Below are positions 1-9,233 of a stretch of 64,000 nt of DNA, piece by piece. Made by a program: the position numbers and the translations under genes. The stretch is from the NCBI RefSeq assembly GCF_003955715.1, contig NZ_CP034463.1, positions 9,982,001 to 10,046,000 on the forward strand, read 5' to 3'. The notes under the pieces are model-generated. The model ran no database searches. It was given only the letters and a program-made list of their open reading frames with translations, and was not told the DNA's origin. This stretch comes from Streptomyces aquilus. GTDB taxonomy: Bacteria; Actinomycetota; Actinomycetes; Streptomycetales; Streptomycetaceae. The first letter of the stretch is position 1. Each line of letters starts with the position of its first letter.

Positions 1-2818
1 CCGAGACGTAGGCCGAGAGCTTGTCGTCCAGGTTCGCACCCTCAGGACGCGTCACCACCGCGAGCAGTTCGCCGGCACCGGAGCTGTTCCACGGCGGTCG
101 CAGGGCCACTCGGATGCGGCCCGCCAAGCGTTCGCGCGTGAGGGTGTGGGACGGGGCGTCGAGGTCTCCCGACTGCCGCCAGAGGAAGGCGGGCCGGGCG
201 GAAACCACCACCGGCGGGTCCGGACGCGCGGAGCTGGGCACGGACACCGGGACCAGCTCCTTGGCCACGGTGAACTCGTCGACCAGCTCGGGATTGCGGA
301 AGTACTCCCGGAAACGGCTGATCGCCTTGAGCGTGTACGTCACGGTGCGGTGGCGTGTGTCGCCGAACTCGTGGCGGAAGAGCGTCGCGGGCCGCGCCGG
401 GCCGTCCGGATCGATCGTGAGCGTCTGGACAGGGACGTCGGTGGCCTCCTGGCGCCGGCCGTCCATCTGGTCCTCCCACCTGGCGGTGACGTGCAGCTCC
501 GCGGTGCTCTTCGGATCGAAGACGTCGGACTGCGGCTTGAGCTCGGCGAAGGTGCAGCCCGCGGCCCGCGTCACGGTCAGGGCCGTCTCGGGCACGCGCA
601 GCGGATGCTGCACGGCGTGTACGAGGGTGACGCGCCGTGCCGGGGTGGCCAGGGGATGACGACCTTGACCGAAGGCCTTCGAGGAGTACTCCGGCGGATC
701 GGCCAGCTGGAGGGCGAAGGCGTCGGTGATGCCCTCACGCGGGAAGGTCGACATGTCCAGGGTGAGCTGCCGTCCCGGCTCCAGGCGGGCGACCAGCCGT
801 TCCGCCTCCCATGTCAGCAGGGGACTCCCGGCCTCTGGGGTGGTCAGGTGGAGGGTCTTCGGCGGCAGGTCGGGCCACGCCTCCAAGTCCGCCCAGGCCC
901 GTCTCAAGATGACCGGGGGGTTCGTGTCGCCACGCGCCACGACGATCCCACCGGCGGCCGGATCCGGGAGGCGGGGCTGTTCGGCCGCCTCGGAGGCCTC
1001 GTCCGGGGCGGCCTCCGGCGCCGGCGCGAGGAGTGCCCGTCGGACCCATTGCCAGGTCACGTGGGTCGCCACCGCCGGATCGCCGGCGAGGTCGAACATG
1101 CCGTGCCGTTCGGCGAGGTCCGGCGTGCCGTCGGGCAGCCGGAGCAGCCGCTTGTCGTTGATGGCGTAGCCGTTCTTCGCGGAGTACGCCGCGACGTCCA
1201 GTCCGGTCATGGGGTCGCTGCGGATCACCACCCGCTCGGCGGCCTCGCCGGGCGGAACGCCGAGGGGGCTGGTCGCCACGGGATACGCGACGATGGGTGC
1301 CGGCAGCGGTTCGTGGCGGGCGTACACCTCCGGCTCCGTACTGTGCTGGTCGGCTGCCGCGTCGCCGAGTGCGAGTCCGCCGCCCGCTACGTCGGCCACG
1401 CGCGCCCGCAAGGTGTACTGGCGTCCGAAGCGCAGCGGCGGCAGCGAGCCCGGCTCGACCCGGAACGACGTCCCGAGGTCGAGGCCCGGGTCGAGGGGTG
1501 GTGTGGCCGGCGGTGACCCGTCGATGGGCGGTCGAGGAACCGCGAGGCTCCCGCCGCGCCAGCTGGCCACGATCTCGTCCGCGTGCAGTCCGGTCCAGTC
1601 GCTGATCGCGGCATTGGTCTTGGTGTGGCCCTCCTCCGGTCCGTCCGCCACCCCGATCACGAGGGGACTGCCGACCGGCGGGCCGTCGGCGAGCGGCTGC
1701 CGGATCGTGTAGGTGGCCCGGCGCCGGTGGAGTGAGAACCAGTCGGTGCCGCCGAGCGTCGGGCAGACGTCGATCCGGTAGCCGAGCACCAGGTCGTCCG
1801 CGGTGAGGACGTCCGGCAGGGCTCCGTTCCGGGCGGCCGCCCGCTCCAGACGTTCGCGCATCTCCTCGCCACGGCCCCGCAGGACGAGCTGAAGGCCGCT
1901 GGAGCGCAGGTACGGCAGTGTCGGGGTCTCGGACGGGTGGGCGTCCTCGGCGCGAGCGGCCTCGCGCATCCGCTGGACCGCGACGTCCACGTCGACGGTC
2001 ACGACCTGCCAGAGCGGCCGGTCCGCGTCGTCGGTCCGGTCCAGCTGCACCATGCCGCCGCTGATCCGTGGCGTCGCGCCGGGGCGGAAGTCCGTGCCGA
2101 ATATCGTGCGGGGTGACGCGATCACCGGGAGCGGGGCAGGCTTGCCGGGCCACGCCACGCGTACCGAGCCTCCGGCGTAGTGGGTGACGTCGCCCGGAGT
2201 GAGTGTCAGTTCGAAGACTAGCCCCAGTGCCCGCAGCACGGCCGGGTGCTCCCGCAGCAGGGACAGCGCACGGTGGAATCCCGGTTTCCCGGCCGGGGGC
2301 TGCGCCTGCTGCCTCTCTTTCGGTGGGGCGGGCGGCTGCGCGGGGGGATTCAGCCAGTAGGTGCTGCTAAGAACCTTGCGTACGCACCGTACGAAGTCCC
2401 CCGACTGCGGTCCCTGCTCCGGGGTCACCTTGGCCTTCGCCGCGGTGTGGAACGCCTGGGCCACCGCTGCCGCTTCCTCGGAGGTAGCCGACACGACCAA
2501 CTGGGCGGTGTCCACGCCGTCCTGCCGCACGGAGGTGTCCTCGACGGCGAGTCCGGCGACCAGTCGCTTCCAGACGCCCTGCTGGAACGGCACGACAGGG
2601 GTGAGGCTGCGCACCGCGTCCGGGGCAGCGGACGGTCCGGCGTCGCGATGGAACAGCTCGACACGCACTGTACCGGTCGTGAGGGCCGCCGGCGGCCAGG
2701 CCGCCATGCCGTGCTGCGCCAGCGAACCACCGTCGAGCCTCGGCACGACGAGGACGCGCAGCAGCGGTTTGCCGTTCACGAAACCGCCCGGTACGGGTAT
2801 CCACAGCAAGTCGCTCAT
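1..2818 (-). CDS. Large protein of unknown function, 3' end beyond the window
   Basis: An open frame runs from an ATG at 2818 to the left edge without a stop, at least 939 codons, so the C-terminus is missing. The protein begins MSDLLWIPVPGG, has no signal peptide or membrane segment, and carries a Pro/Gln-rich linker around residues 157-178 between two beta-rich parts. I do not recognise a domain. Its ATG overlaps the stop of the upstream 920-aa gene by four bases (ATGA, 2815-2818), so translation is probably coupled and the two products are likely needed together. Codon use is typical for the host. Listed open frames on the other strand in this stretch are shadows of this gene. It could be a structural or cargo protein of a larger assembly, but nothing seen proves that. 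Confidence 0.8.
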   Translation of the reverse strand, partial: MSDLLWIPVPGGFVNGKPLLRVLVVPRLDGGSLAQHGMAAWPPAALTTGTVRVELFHRDAGPSAAPDAVRSLTPVVPFQQGVWKRLVAGLAVEDTSVRQDGVDTAQLVVSATSEEAAAVAQAFHTAAKAKVTPEQGPQSGDFVRCVRKVLSSTYWLNPPAQPPAPPKERQQAQPPAGKPGFHRALSLLREHPAVLRALGLVFELTLTPGDVTHYAGGSVRVAWPGKPAPLPVIASPRTIFGTDFRPGATPRISGGMVQLDRTDDADRPLWQVVTVDVDVAVQRMREAARAEDAHPSETPTLPYLRSSGLQLVLRGRGEEMRERLERAAARNGALPDVLTADDLVLGYRIDVCPTLGGTDWFSLHRRRATYTIRQPLADGPPVGSPLVIGVADGPEEGHTKTNAAISDWTGLHADEIVASWRGGSLAVPRPPIDGSPPATPPLDPGLDLGTSFRVEPGSLPPLRFGRQYTLRARVADVAGGGLALGDAAADQHSTEPEVYARHEPLPAPIVAYPVATSPLGVPPGEAAERVVIRSDPMTGLDVAAYSAKNGYAINDKRLLRLPDGTPDLAERHGMFDLAGDPAVATHVTWQWVRRALLAPAPEAAPDEASEAAEQPRLPDPAAGGIVVARGDTNPPVILRRAWADLEAWPDLPPKTLHLTTPEAGSPLLTWEAERLVARLEPGRQLTLDMSTFPREGITDAFALQLADPPEYSSKAFGQGRHPLATPARRVTLVHAVQHPLRVPETALTVTRAAGCTFAELKPQSDVFDPKSTAELHVTARWEDQMDGRRQEATDVPVQTLTIDPDGPARPATLFRHEFGDTRHRTVTYTLKAISRFREYFRNPELVDEFTVAKELVPVSVPSSARPDPPVVVSARPAFLWRQSGDLDAPSHTLTRERLAGRIRVALRPPWNSSGAGELLAVVTRPEGANLDDKLSAYVS

Positions 2819-5577
2819 GATGCGAACGCCTTTCGGTACTCCTCCCAGGCCGCGAACGCCGTCGCCTCGCGCACCCTGGCCTCCGCGGGGGTCTCGAGCG
2901 CACGCACGGAGGAATCGCCGCCCAGGAGCTCGAACTTCCCGCTGTCGACCGTCACGGACCCCGAGTACAGCGTGAGGTCGAGTTCGATGACGAGGGTCGC
3001 GCGTCCGAGCAACCTCGGCGGGTTGTCCTCGAAGATCAGGGAGACACGCAGTTCGATCGAAACTGTCACCAGACCGAGCAGCTCCACGCTTCCGCCGATG
3101 CGTATGAACGCCTCCAGCTCCAGAGCCCCGGTGTCCTTACGGAGAAAGCGCACTCCGCCGAGGGCGTGGACCTCCGCCCTCGCGACCACGAAGTCGACGG
3201 AGAGCATGGCACCGAATTCCATGCAGATCTCCACCTTCGGCTCCGCGTCACCGGCGATCTCCACGCAGACGTATCCGCCGCCGCTGAAGCCCGTGATGGA
3301 GAGGGCGAAGGGATGCTCACGGCTCGCGAACCCGAGCACCACGCTCACCGGCTTCTCCGTGTACGGAACCGTCACCGCCAGCTTCGCGGCGATGTTCTGC
3401 AGAACGAACATGCCGGCCGCGGCCTTGGGCAGCGCGACCTCGTAGCCGATGGTGATCCCGGTGGTGGAGACCTTGCTCTGCACCTTGTCACCGAGGATCG
3501 CCTTCAGCTTGTTCTGCAGGGTCTGGAGCAGCTTCAGCGCACCGTGGAAGGTGATCTCCGGATCGACCAGGGCGAGGTTCGCCGGCTGGCCCGGGCGTTG
3601 GTTGAACTCGACCGAGGCGAACGAGAGCGTCAGCAGCGGGTCCGTTGGGTGTGCGGACGACGGGGGAGGCAGCACGAGCGAGAAGTTCTTGAGGGCACAG
3701 GTCGGAGGAGGCGGGGTCGCCGCTCCCGGCAGCGGCTCGTTGGCAGGTGGCCGGGTGCCGACGACCAGGTCGAGGAGCGGGGGCGGCCCGGTGGGCCTTG
3801 GTTGGAAGGTCTTGTACGCCTTCAACCGGAGCCCCTTCCACACCATCTGGGTGTGGATCTCCAAGCCCACCCGGCGTTGCACGATCTGTGGTGGCGTCGG
3901 TTTGGGACTGCCCGCCGTCTCGATGAGTGCGTTCAGGGGGAGACCGAACAGGGTAGCCCCGCTGAAGGCACTGTCGATCGCCGCCGCAAGGTCGGCTCGC
4001 TCCCTGATGGTGCTCGTGGTCACGGGGCCCAGCTCGCGTGAGATCCCGTCGGCTAGGAACTTGGGCGCCACCAGTCCGCCCGAGCGATCGGCGTTGGCCG
4101 TGAAACTGACCGGGACCTTGGACGACGCGTCGAAGACCAGGGGCACCGAGGGGAGGTGAGCCCCCGTGGAACCGGTGCGCATCTCGTCGGCGTAAGCCAT
4201 GGGCCGCGGATGGTCGTGCCCCCCGACACCGGGAAGCAACGTGCGCAGCGAGGCCAGGACGACCCCGAACGCCGCGAGGTCCGGTTGGTACTCGGGCCCC
4301 GACGTCGTACCGGAAAACGTCAGGGAATGGACTTCCTGGACGTCACCGGGTTTCCCGTCCGCTCCGATCAGGTCGATGTCGATGCCAGGGATCGTCACCT
4401 TGGCGTGCGGCCGCCAGGTGTCCAGTACCGCCTGCGAGGGGCCCTGTTCCGTATCGCCGACGAAGACCAGTGGGATGTCGAACCGCACTGTGGTCCCGCC
4501 GGAGCGGCAGCACACGGGGAACTTCAGTGGCGAGAGGGCACCCCCTGGCAGGAAGTTGACAGGGGAGTCCGGGGTAGGCGAGCCGGAGAGATCGACGACC
4601 TGCTCCAGAACCTCCGCCTCGTCGAACGGGAAGGTCGGAGTGCGGAGCCCAATGACCAGCGGGTGCGGGATCACGAGGACCTTGCGCTTGCGGAGGGCCG
4701 CGACGCAGCGGACCGCGTCCCCGCCGTACACGCGCAAGAACGACCTGCGAGTGAAGTCCTGGTACACACACGGAATACCGAACGGCCAGAGCTTCCCTTT
4801 CGCCGTGCCGTTCGCCACGTTGTCACGGCCGAGCGCCATATCGTGGGTCCAGGAGGAAGAGGCCCACTTCCCCTTCGCCGAAAGGGCTCCACCCAGAGCG
4901 GTGAGTTCCAGCCTGGTGACGTCGGGGCGCGCGGACTCGCTGGCGTTGCTCCACGTCACGATGTTGGACCGCCAGTTCGCCAGTGGTGGCGACTGGAACA
5001 GGGCGCCTTCCGGGATGCCCACGGCCTCCCGCGACGCTGTGGGCCGGTACGACAGGAGCGCGTCGGCGTCCCACCGGGTCCCATCGGACGTACGAAGGGA
5101 CGCCGCCCACAACCCCACGGCACCCGACCGCATCGAGAGCACGGGGTGCGTCGGGTGGTCCGACCTGACGAGGGCGCCATGGTGGCGGGCCACGGGGTAC
5201 GCATCGATGCCCCAGGGCAGCTCGAGTCCGGACGGCTTCCCCTCGACTTGCGCCTGCCCGTCACGCTCGAGCGCGTCGAGGATGCCCTGCGCGCTCAACT
5301 CGATCAGGGTCCCCGACTTGACCCGGAAGACGAGCCGGCTGGGCTTCGACAGCCGTGAGTCGCTGTACACGAGACCTGCCGTGTGGAAGTCGGAAGTCGT
5401 CGTCTGCTCCAGGACCGCCTGAGGAGGGAAGGTGAGCGTCACGGACGGATCGGCTCCGGTGGCGGCCAGCCGTGGCGCTGGGAAAGCTGCGCTCGTCCTG
5501 AGCTCGAACCCGCTCCACTCCACGGTCAGGACGACGAAGTCCGCGCTGCGCACGATGAGATAGATCGGCGCTCCCAT
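2815..5577 (-). CDS. 920-aa protein of unknown function, beta-rich
   Basis: Start ATG at 5577 is preceded by GAGG five bases upstream. The 920-residue product starts MGAPIYLIVRSAD, lacks a signal peptide, and shows alternating hydrophobic stretches typical of beta sheets, especially from about residue 730 to 890, where strands such as VSIELRVSLIF and LVIELDLTLYSG repeat. A proline-rich segment sits near residues 620-660. No catalytic motif or known family was recognised. It is the middle gene of a three-gene operon: 36 bases separate it from the upstream 363-aa gene and its stop overlaps the start of the next gene. The repeated strand pattern would suit a scaffold or surface-like structure; this is inference only. 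Confidence 0.8.
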   Translation of the reverse strand: MGAPIYLIVRSADFVVLTVEWSGFELRTSAAFPAPRLAATGADPSVTLTFPPQAVLEQTTTSDFHTAGLVYSDSRLSKPSRLVFRVKSGTLIELSAQGILDALERDGQAQVEGKPSGLELPWGIDAYPVARHHGALVRSDHPTHPVLSMRSGAVGLWAASLRTSDGTRWDADALLSYRPTASREAVGIPEGALFQSPPLANWRSNIVTWSNASESARPDVTRLELTALGGALSAKGKWASSSWTHDMALGRDNVANGTAKGKLWPFGIPCVYQDFTRRSFLRVYGGDAVRCVAALRKRKVLVIPHPLVIGLRTPTFPFDEAEVLEQVVDLSGSPTPDSPVNFLPGGALSPLKFPVCCRSGGTTVRFDIPLVFVGDTEQGPSQAVLDTWRPHAKVTIPGIDIDLIGADGKPGDVQEVHSLTFSGTTSGPEYQPDLAAFGVVLASLRTLLPGVGGHDHPRPMAYADEMRTGSTGAHLPSVPLVFDASSKVPVSFTANADRSGGLVAPKFLADGISRELGPVTTSTIRERADLAAAIDSAFSGATLFGLPLNALIETAGSPKPTPPQIVQRRVGLEIHTQMVWKGLRLKAYKTFQPRPTGPPPLLDLVVGTRPPANEPLPGAATPPPPTCALKNFSLVLPPPSSAHPTDPLLTLSFASVEFNQRPGQPANLALVDPEITFHGALKLLQTLQNKLKAILGDKVQSKVSTTGITIGYEVALPKAAAGMFVLQNIAAKLAVTVPYTEKPVSVVLGFASREHPFALSITGFSGGGYVCVEIAGDAEPKVEICMEFGAMLSVDFVVARAEVHALGGVRFLRKDTGALELEAFIRIGGSVELLGLVTVSIELRVSLIFEDNPPRLLGRATLVIELDLTLYSGSVTVDSGKFELLGGDSSVRALETPAEARVREATAFAAWEEYRKAFAS

Positions 5578-5613
5578 CGATCCTCACCCGCTTCCGTCTG
5601 GGGGGCCAAGGCC

Positions 5614-6705
5614 TCACGGCGCCGCCGCGCCGTACCTGACCTCGCTGCCGTTCATGTGCGCCACGTGTACGGTCCCCTCGCGGTCGAGCACGAGGTCGCT
5701 CCAGGCCCCGCCGGCTTCAACGTCGCTCACGTCGAAGGTGTCGCCGAACTGCTGCTCGGCGAGTTTTAGCTGGCCTCCTGCGCCGTACGCCACACGGATC
5801 GGTGGGTGCGTGCCTATGCAGCAGGCCGAGTACGCCTCTTCATCGCTCTCCACGCCATCGCCCAGGATTTGAGTCGATGGCGGTTGGTCGTCGGTCCCGA
5901 AGATGCAGAGGCGGATCGCACGCTCGTGTCGCTCGTAGTAGGTGACAAGCCCCTCTCCGGAGTCCGCATAGGTCATGGAGGGCCGGGAACCGAGGATCTG
6001 ATCGCCGTCCAAGAGCTCCACCATCCAGGCCTCCGGCTGGCCCACCACGGCGTTTCCCGCGAGCCGTACGACCCGTAGTCGGCTGGCTGTCTGTCCGGCG
6101 GGTGACAGGTCGTCGAAGGAGGCCATGTGCAAGAGCCCGTGGCGGTCGAACGCCAACGTGGAGTACCAGCCTTTCTCGATGAGGTTGCCCGCATCGACCT
6201 CGTGCACGTTCTTCTTCCACCGCGGAGGCCCTCCCGTGGGCGAGGCTGCCTTCGCGGCGTGCCAGAGGGAGAGACCGGACTGGTAGGAGAGGTTCGGGGT
6301 GTTCTTGAGGGAGGGATCGACGAGCCCGGGGTTCAGGCGCAGCGAGACGAATCGGGCCGGGCCGATGATTATGCCTCCCTTGGTGGGAACCTCTTCGAGA
6401 GCCCACTCAGTGCCGCGTACCCCGTAGATGAGGTGATCGGTGCCCGGGTTCAGGTATGCGACGTGCGGATTCAGGTCCGGGTAGGACGAAATCGCCAGCC
6501 CGATGCGATAGGCGTCCCGTACCGCCGAATATTGCGGCAGAATCTGCTTGATCCATCCTTCTTTTTCCCGTCTGGCCACGACCACGGAGCCGTTGTTCGT
6601 CGCGTACGCGAGCCAGGGGGTGTTCGTCTCGTCGACCGCCAGGGACAGTTGTCCGGCGGCGGTGCCGCTGTCGTCAGCGGCCTCCGTGAAGAACTCGAGT
6701 GGCAT
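5614..6705 (-). CDS. Protein with beta-propeller-like repeats, unknown function
   Basis: A 363-aa product starting MPLEFFTEAADDSG. Sequence blocks of the type 'LSLAVDETNTPWLAYA', 'TLAFDRHGLLHMASF' and 'DLVLDREGTVHVAHM' recur at intervals of roughly 50-100 residues; each reads as a strand pair with a D-x-x-G-x-x-H/W turn, as in beta-propeller proteins that carry sialidase- or NHL-like repeats. No signal peptide is visible, so it is probably cytoplasmic or exported by another route. A GGGAG sequence lies about ten bases before the ATG. It is the first gene of the operon with the two very large proteins downstream. Propeller identity is inferred from the repeats, and the function is unknown. Confidence 0.75.
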   Translation of the reverse strand: MPLEFFTEAADDSGTAAGQLSLAVDETNTPWLAYATNNGSVVVARREKEGWIKQILPQYSAVRDAYRIGLAISSYPDLNPHVAYLNPGTDHLIYGVRGTEWALEEVPTKGGIIIGPARFVSLRLNPGLVDPSLKNTPNLSYQSGLSLWHAAKAASPTGGPPRWKKNVHEVDAGNLIEKGWYSTLAFDRHGLLHMASFDDLSPAGQTASRLRVVRLAGNAVVGQPEAWMVELLDGDQILGSRPSMTYADSGEGLVTYYERHERAIRLCIFGTDDQPPSTQILGDGVESDEEAYSACCIGTHPPIRVAYGAGGQLKLAEQQFGDTFDVSDVEAGGAWSDLVLDREGTVHVAHMNGSEVRYGAAAP

Positions 6706-7260
6706 GCCGTCTCATCTCCCGTGCGTCGCGGACCACGGGCTTCGCTTTCCTGGACGGGCTGGTTCGCCCCACGTCCTTGAGGCCGCACGGGGCGCCCCAG
6801 CTCGGGCACCCAGGCGTGGCCGATGCGATGCGGACCGGATGAAGGGGGCGTCGGTAGTACGAATTCCCCCGGCGGTCCGGCACCCCCGACGGCGACCGCC
6901 TCTCCATCTTCCCTCGTTGGCGCCGTCGCCGCATCCCGGCGACGGCGCACGACGGGGCAGCATCCGGCGCTGGTGCGAACAGTGTGTGGTCCTCGTCGGC
7001 CGAGAATCACCCGGGCCGCTGGGTTACAGCGTGTTGGAGTACAGCGTCTTCGAACAGGGCTTCGTCAGTTCACGCTGACGATGCCCGACAAGGCCACCAA
7101 GGGAGAACTGGTGCGGCCGTCCACTGATCCGACGAAGTCGCGCCGGGTAGGCAGCGGCGACATCGAGGTGAACCGCGCGTCCCAGCCAGGGGTGTACGCG
7201 GGGGCCGTGAAGTGGCTGGATTGCCAGGAGCCTCCCGAAGGCCCGAGCGTAGTGCCTTGA
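6706..7260. other. Intergenic region upstream of the three-gene operon
   Basis: No convincing gene. The stretch must contain the promoter of the minus-strand operon starting at 6705. A 59-codon plus-strand frame (7081-7260, beginning MPDKATKGELVRP) ends directly before the transposase relic at 7261; it has no clear ribosome site and I cannot assign it. Confidence 0.4.
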
Positions 7261-7550
7261 ATGGCCCCCATCAACGAGGTGAACCAGAGTGAGCCCGGCT
7301 TCCTCGTCGTCGACGCCGCGGCCGCTGTCGACTCCGGCGGCGCCCCCTGCCGCCTCACCCCGCAACAACTTCGTGCGCTGGAGACGGTGTTGGATACCGG
7401 TCCGGCTGCCTCTGGATGGCATGACCAGTGCTGGACGCTGACGAGGATTACGAGGTTGTGCGCTGCCGGTTCGGTGTCGAGTACACCCTGGCTGGGTTGG
7501 ACCTACTGCTGCACCGCATCGGCTGGCGGGAAGCGGTCATGCACACAACA
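7261..7550 (+). pseudogene. Frameshifted N-terminal relic of an IS630-like transposase (winged HTH)
   Basis: The first frame reads ...CRLTPQQLRALETVLDTG and ...DQCWTLTRI, then homology continues in another frame as CRFGVEYTLAGLDLLLHRIG. Together these match the second helix-turn-helix (winged) part of IS630-family transposases, which normally reads 'L..GP...GW.DQRWTLARI..LI...F.V.YT..G...LLHR.GW'. The shift lies near 7450. The DDE catalytic half is absent; the relic stops where the next gene's 3' end begins. It is a dead fragment of a mobile element. Confidence 0.6.
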
Positions 7551-7555
7551 CCGGA

Positions 7556-8227
7556 TCAGCACACGAGGGAACGTGCGATGCGGAACCCCACGTCGTCAAC
7601 CTGGAAGGTTGGGTGACTGCGGCGCCGCGCGGAGGTCCGGCAGCTCCAGTGCTCGTCGAACCAGCCTCCGCCGCGTAGCACCCTGTAGGCGCCGTAGACC
7701 TCGGCGTCGTAGATGTCCCAGCACCAGTCCCAGACGTTGCCGAGCATGTCGTACAGGCCCCACGGGTTGGGCCTTTTGCGACCCACGTCGTGGATCTGCT
7801 CGTCGGAGTTGCCGCGGTACCAAGCGATCTCGTCGAGAGGTCCGTAGTGCGGTCCGGTCGTACCGGCACGGCAGGCGTGCTCCCATTCGGCTTCGGTCGG
7901 CAGCCGGTACCCGTCGGCGGACGTGTCCCACTCGATGCCTTCGCCGTCGGTGTGGAGGCGGTAGGCGGGTGCGAACCCGTCGTGTTGGGACAGGGCATTG
8001 CAGAATCGGACCGAGTCCCACCAGGAAACGCTGTCAACGGGCAATTGGGCCCCCTGGGCGGAGCTTGGCCGCAGGCCGGTGACCTGTGCGTACAGTGCCT
8101 GGGTGACTGGAAAGGCCGCGAGTTCGTAGGGCGCGAGCTCGACCGACCAACTGCGCTGTGTCCGCCGGTCCGACAGCGTTACCTGTCCCGGCGGGATGGC
8201 GATCATCTTTCCTGCGCTCGCATCCAT
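7556..8227 (-). CDS. SUMF1/FGE-fold protein lacking one catalytic cysteine
   Basis: The 223-aa product has the formylglycine-generating-enzyme (SUMF1) fold: an early MIAIPPGQVTLSD strand, the family signatures 'PVTQALYAQVTG', 'PVDSVSWWDSVRFCNALS', 'YRLPTEAEWEHACRAGT', 'PNPWGLYDMLGNVWDWCWD', then 'VLRGGGWFDEHWSCRTSARR' and a final 'GFRIARS'. True FGEs carry two copper-binding cysteines about five residues apart in the 'GGSY.C...YC.RYR..AR' segment; here the first position is within WFDE and only SCR is kept. It is therefore unlikely to be a normal sulfatase-activating FGE. Other members of this fold are sulfoxide synthases or binding proteins. The start at 8227 has no clear ribosome site; ATG at 8206, after AGGAAAG, is an alternative. 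It stands alone on the minus strand. Confidence 0.8.
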   Translation of the reverse strand: MDASAGKMIAIPPGQVTLSDRRTQRSWSVELAPYELAAFPVTQALYAQVTGLRPSSAQGAQLPVDSVSWWDSVRFCNALSQHDGFAPAYRLHTDGEGIEWDTSADGYRLPTEAEWEHACRAGTTGPHYGPLDEIAWYRGNSDEQIHDVGRKRPNPWGLYDMLGNVWDWCWDIYDAEVYGAYRVLRGGGWFDEHWSCRTSARRRSHPTFQVDDVGFRIARSLVC

Positions 8228-8412
8228 GGACAGGTGATCATATCGGTACCTGTTCTGAACGACCGCGGCCGACCTTCCGCATTGTCCGCCGCGTCGGCTC
8301 GAACTCGACTGCTATCGGGGGACCACAGGATTGATGAGGGACTCTCGATCGGCTACATAGCCATCAGGTCTGAGGTCGGCCACGTATGGACCTTCGGTTC
8401 GTGGCGATCCGA

Positions 8413-8718
8413 TCAGGGTGAGATGAAGATGAGTGCGGCGGTGGGCAGGAGAGTACCCAGGATGCTGAGCGCCCAGTAGCCGCGAGCGTCGAGCGAAGTC
8501 CGGCGTGCCAGAGGCCGGTTAGCGGCAGACCAGAGCAGCAGGTAAAGAGCGACGACGGGGACGATGATCACCAGCCACAGGGCCATGCCGTCGTTCTCCG
8601 TGGGTTCCCGAGGCCCTGCCCAGTTCGCCGCCAGGAACCAGAGCAGCCAGATCGGCACCACTGCCGGGACTCCAAGCAGCAGGTTCACGCCCAGCGCTGT
8701 GTACCAACGTCCGGCCAT
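8413..8718 (-). CDS. Small integral membrane protein, 101 aa
   Basis: Start ATG at 8718 is preceded by GGGGAGGGG. The product MAGRWYTALG... has three predicted membrane segments, about residues 8-32, 44-64 and 81-100, joined by a short acidic loop (PREPTENDG) and a basic loop (NRPLARRTSLDARG), so the basic loop probably faces the cytoplasm. No family was recognised. It lies between the FGE-like gene and the secreted peptide genes, but is read toward the FGE-like gene and away from the peptides. A possible accessory role for either is speculation. Confidence 0.65.
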   Translation of the reverse strand: MAGRWYTALGVNLLLGVPAVVPIWLLWFLAANWAGPREPTENDGMALWLVIIVPVVALYLLLWSAANRPLARRTSLDARGYWALSILGTLLPTAALIFISP

Positions 8719-9233
8719 CTCGACCCCTCCCCGTAATCGTCTGCGGAGACGGTACAGCGAAGGTCCGGGGGCGAGTGATTGAAAATGGTGTCGTGTACTG
8801 CTCTGCACCGTCTGCCAGCGAGTGAACCCGGTACGCGCGTTCCCCGCCGCCTCAGCCGTCTGCCAGCGCCTTCCCAAGTCGGTCCGGGCGCCGCGTCGTT
8901 CGGGGTGGAGTTTGTTGGCCCGCTGTCGGGTGTTGGTGCTGAAGGACCCCAGCCCCAACGGCTTCCTGTCGACGTCCTCGCGGGTGCTGGCGCGGTACGT
9001 ACTGGTGCCCCTCGCGGGGGTGTGGTTGGCGGGCCGCAGCGATGTTCTTATCCCAGCCCGCGTGAGCGGGTGGTGACGACGGCGGGCTTGATCACATGTG
9101 GGGTGTGATCCGGGGACGCCGGGGTGCTGCATGGAAGGGACACGGTTGGCGTGCAACCTAGGCTGCTGCTGTCGGAGTGTGAGGGGGAGCCGCGTTCAGC
9201 GGTACCGGGTTCGACATCTACTTGGAGGCGACA
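8719..9233. other. Upstream region of the peptide genes
   Basis: No gene supported; open frames here lack ribosome sites and known motifs. The region should hold the promoter of the membrane-protein gene (minus) and that of the peptide genes (plus). A clear inverted repeat lies at 9090-9110. Downstream of it the sequence GTGCAACCTAGGCT near 9155 could be part of a promoter, but no good -35/-10 pair was found. Confidence 0.4.
9090..9110 (+). promoter_or_regulatory. Inverted repeat, possible operator upstream of the peptide genes
   Basis: GATCACA at 9090-9096 and TGTGATC at 9104-9110 form perfect 7-bp arms around a 7-base spacer, 124 bases before the first peptide start. The TGTGA half-sites resemble sites bound by dimeric regulators. 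No regulator gene is adjacent, so the binder is unknown. Confidence 0.4.

Noticed and set aside
146..1516. Long plus-strand frame of 456 codons opposite the first gene
   Set aside because: Gly/Arg/Val-rich composition, no ribosome site, and it mirrors the minus-strand coding frame with GC-rich third positions; a shadow.
735..2153. 472-codon minus-strand frame inside the first gene
   Set aside because: Pro/Arg/Gly-rich off-frame reading of the 1-2818 gene, whose own frame has coherent protein sequence and stays open to the edge.
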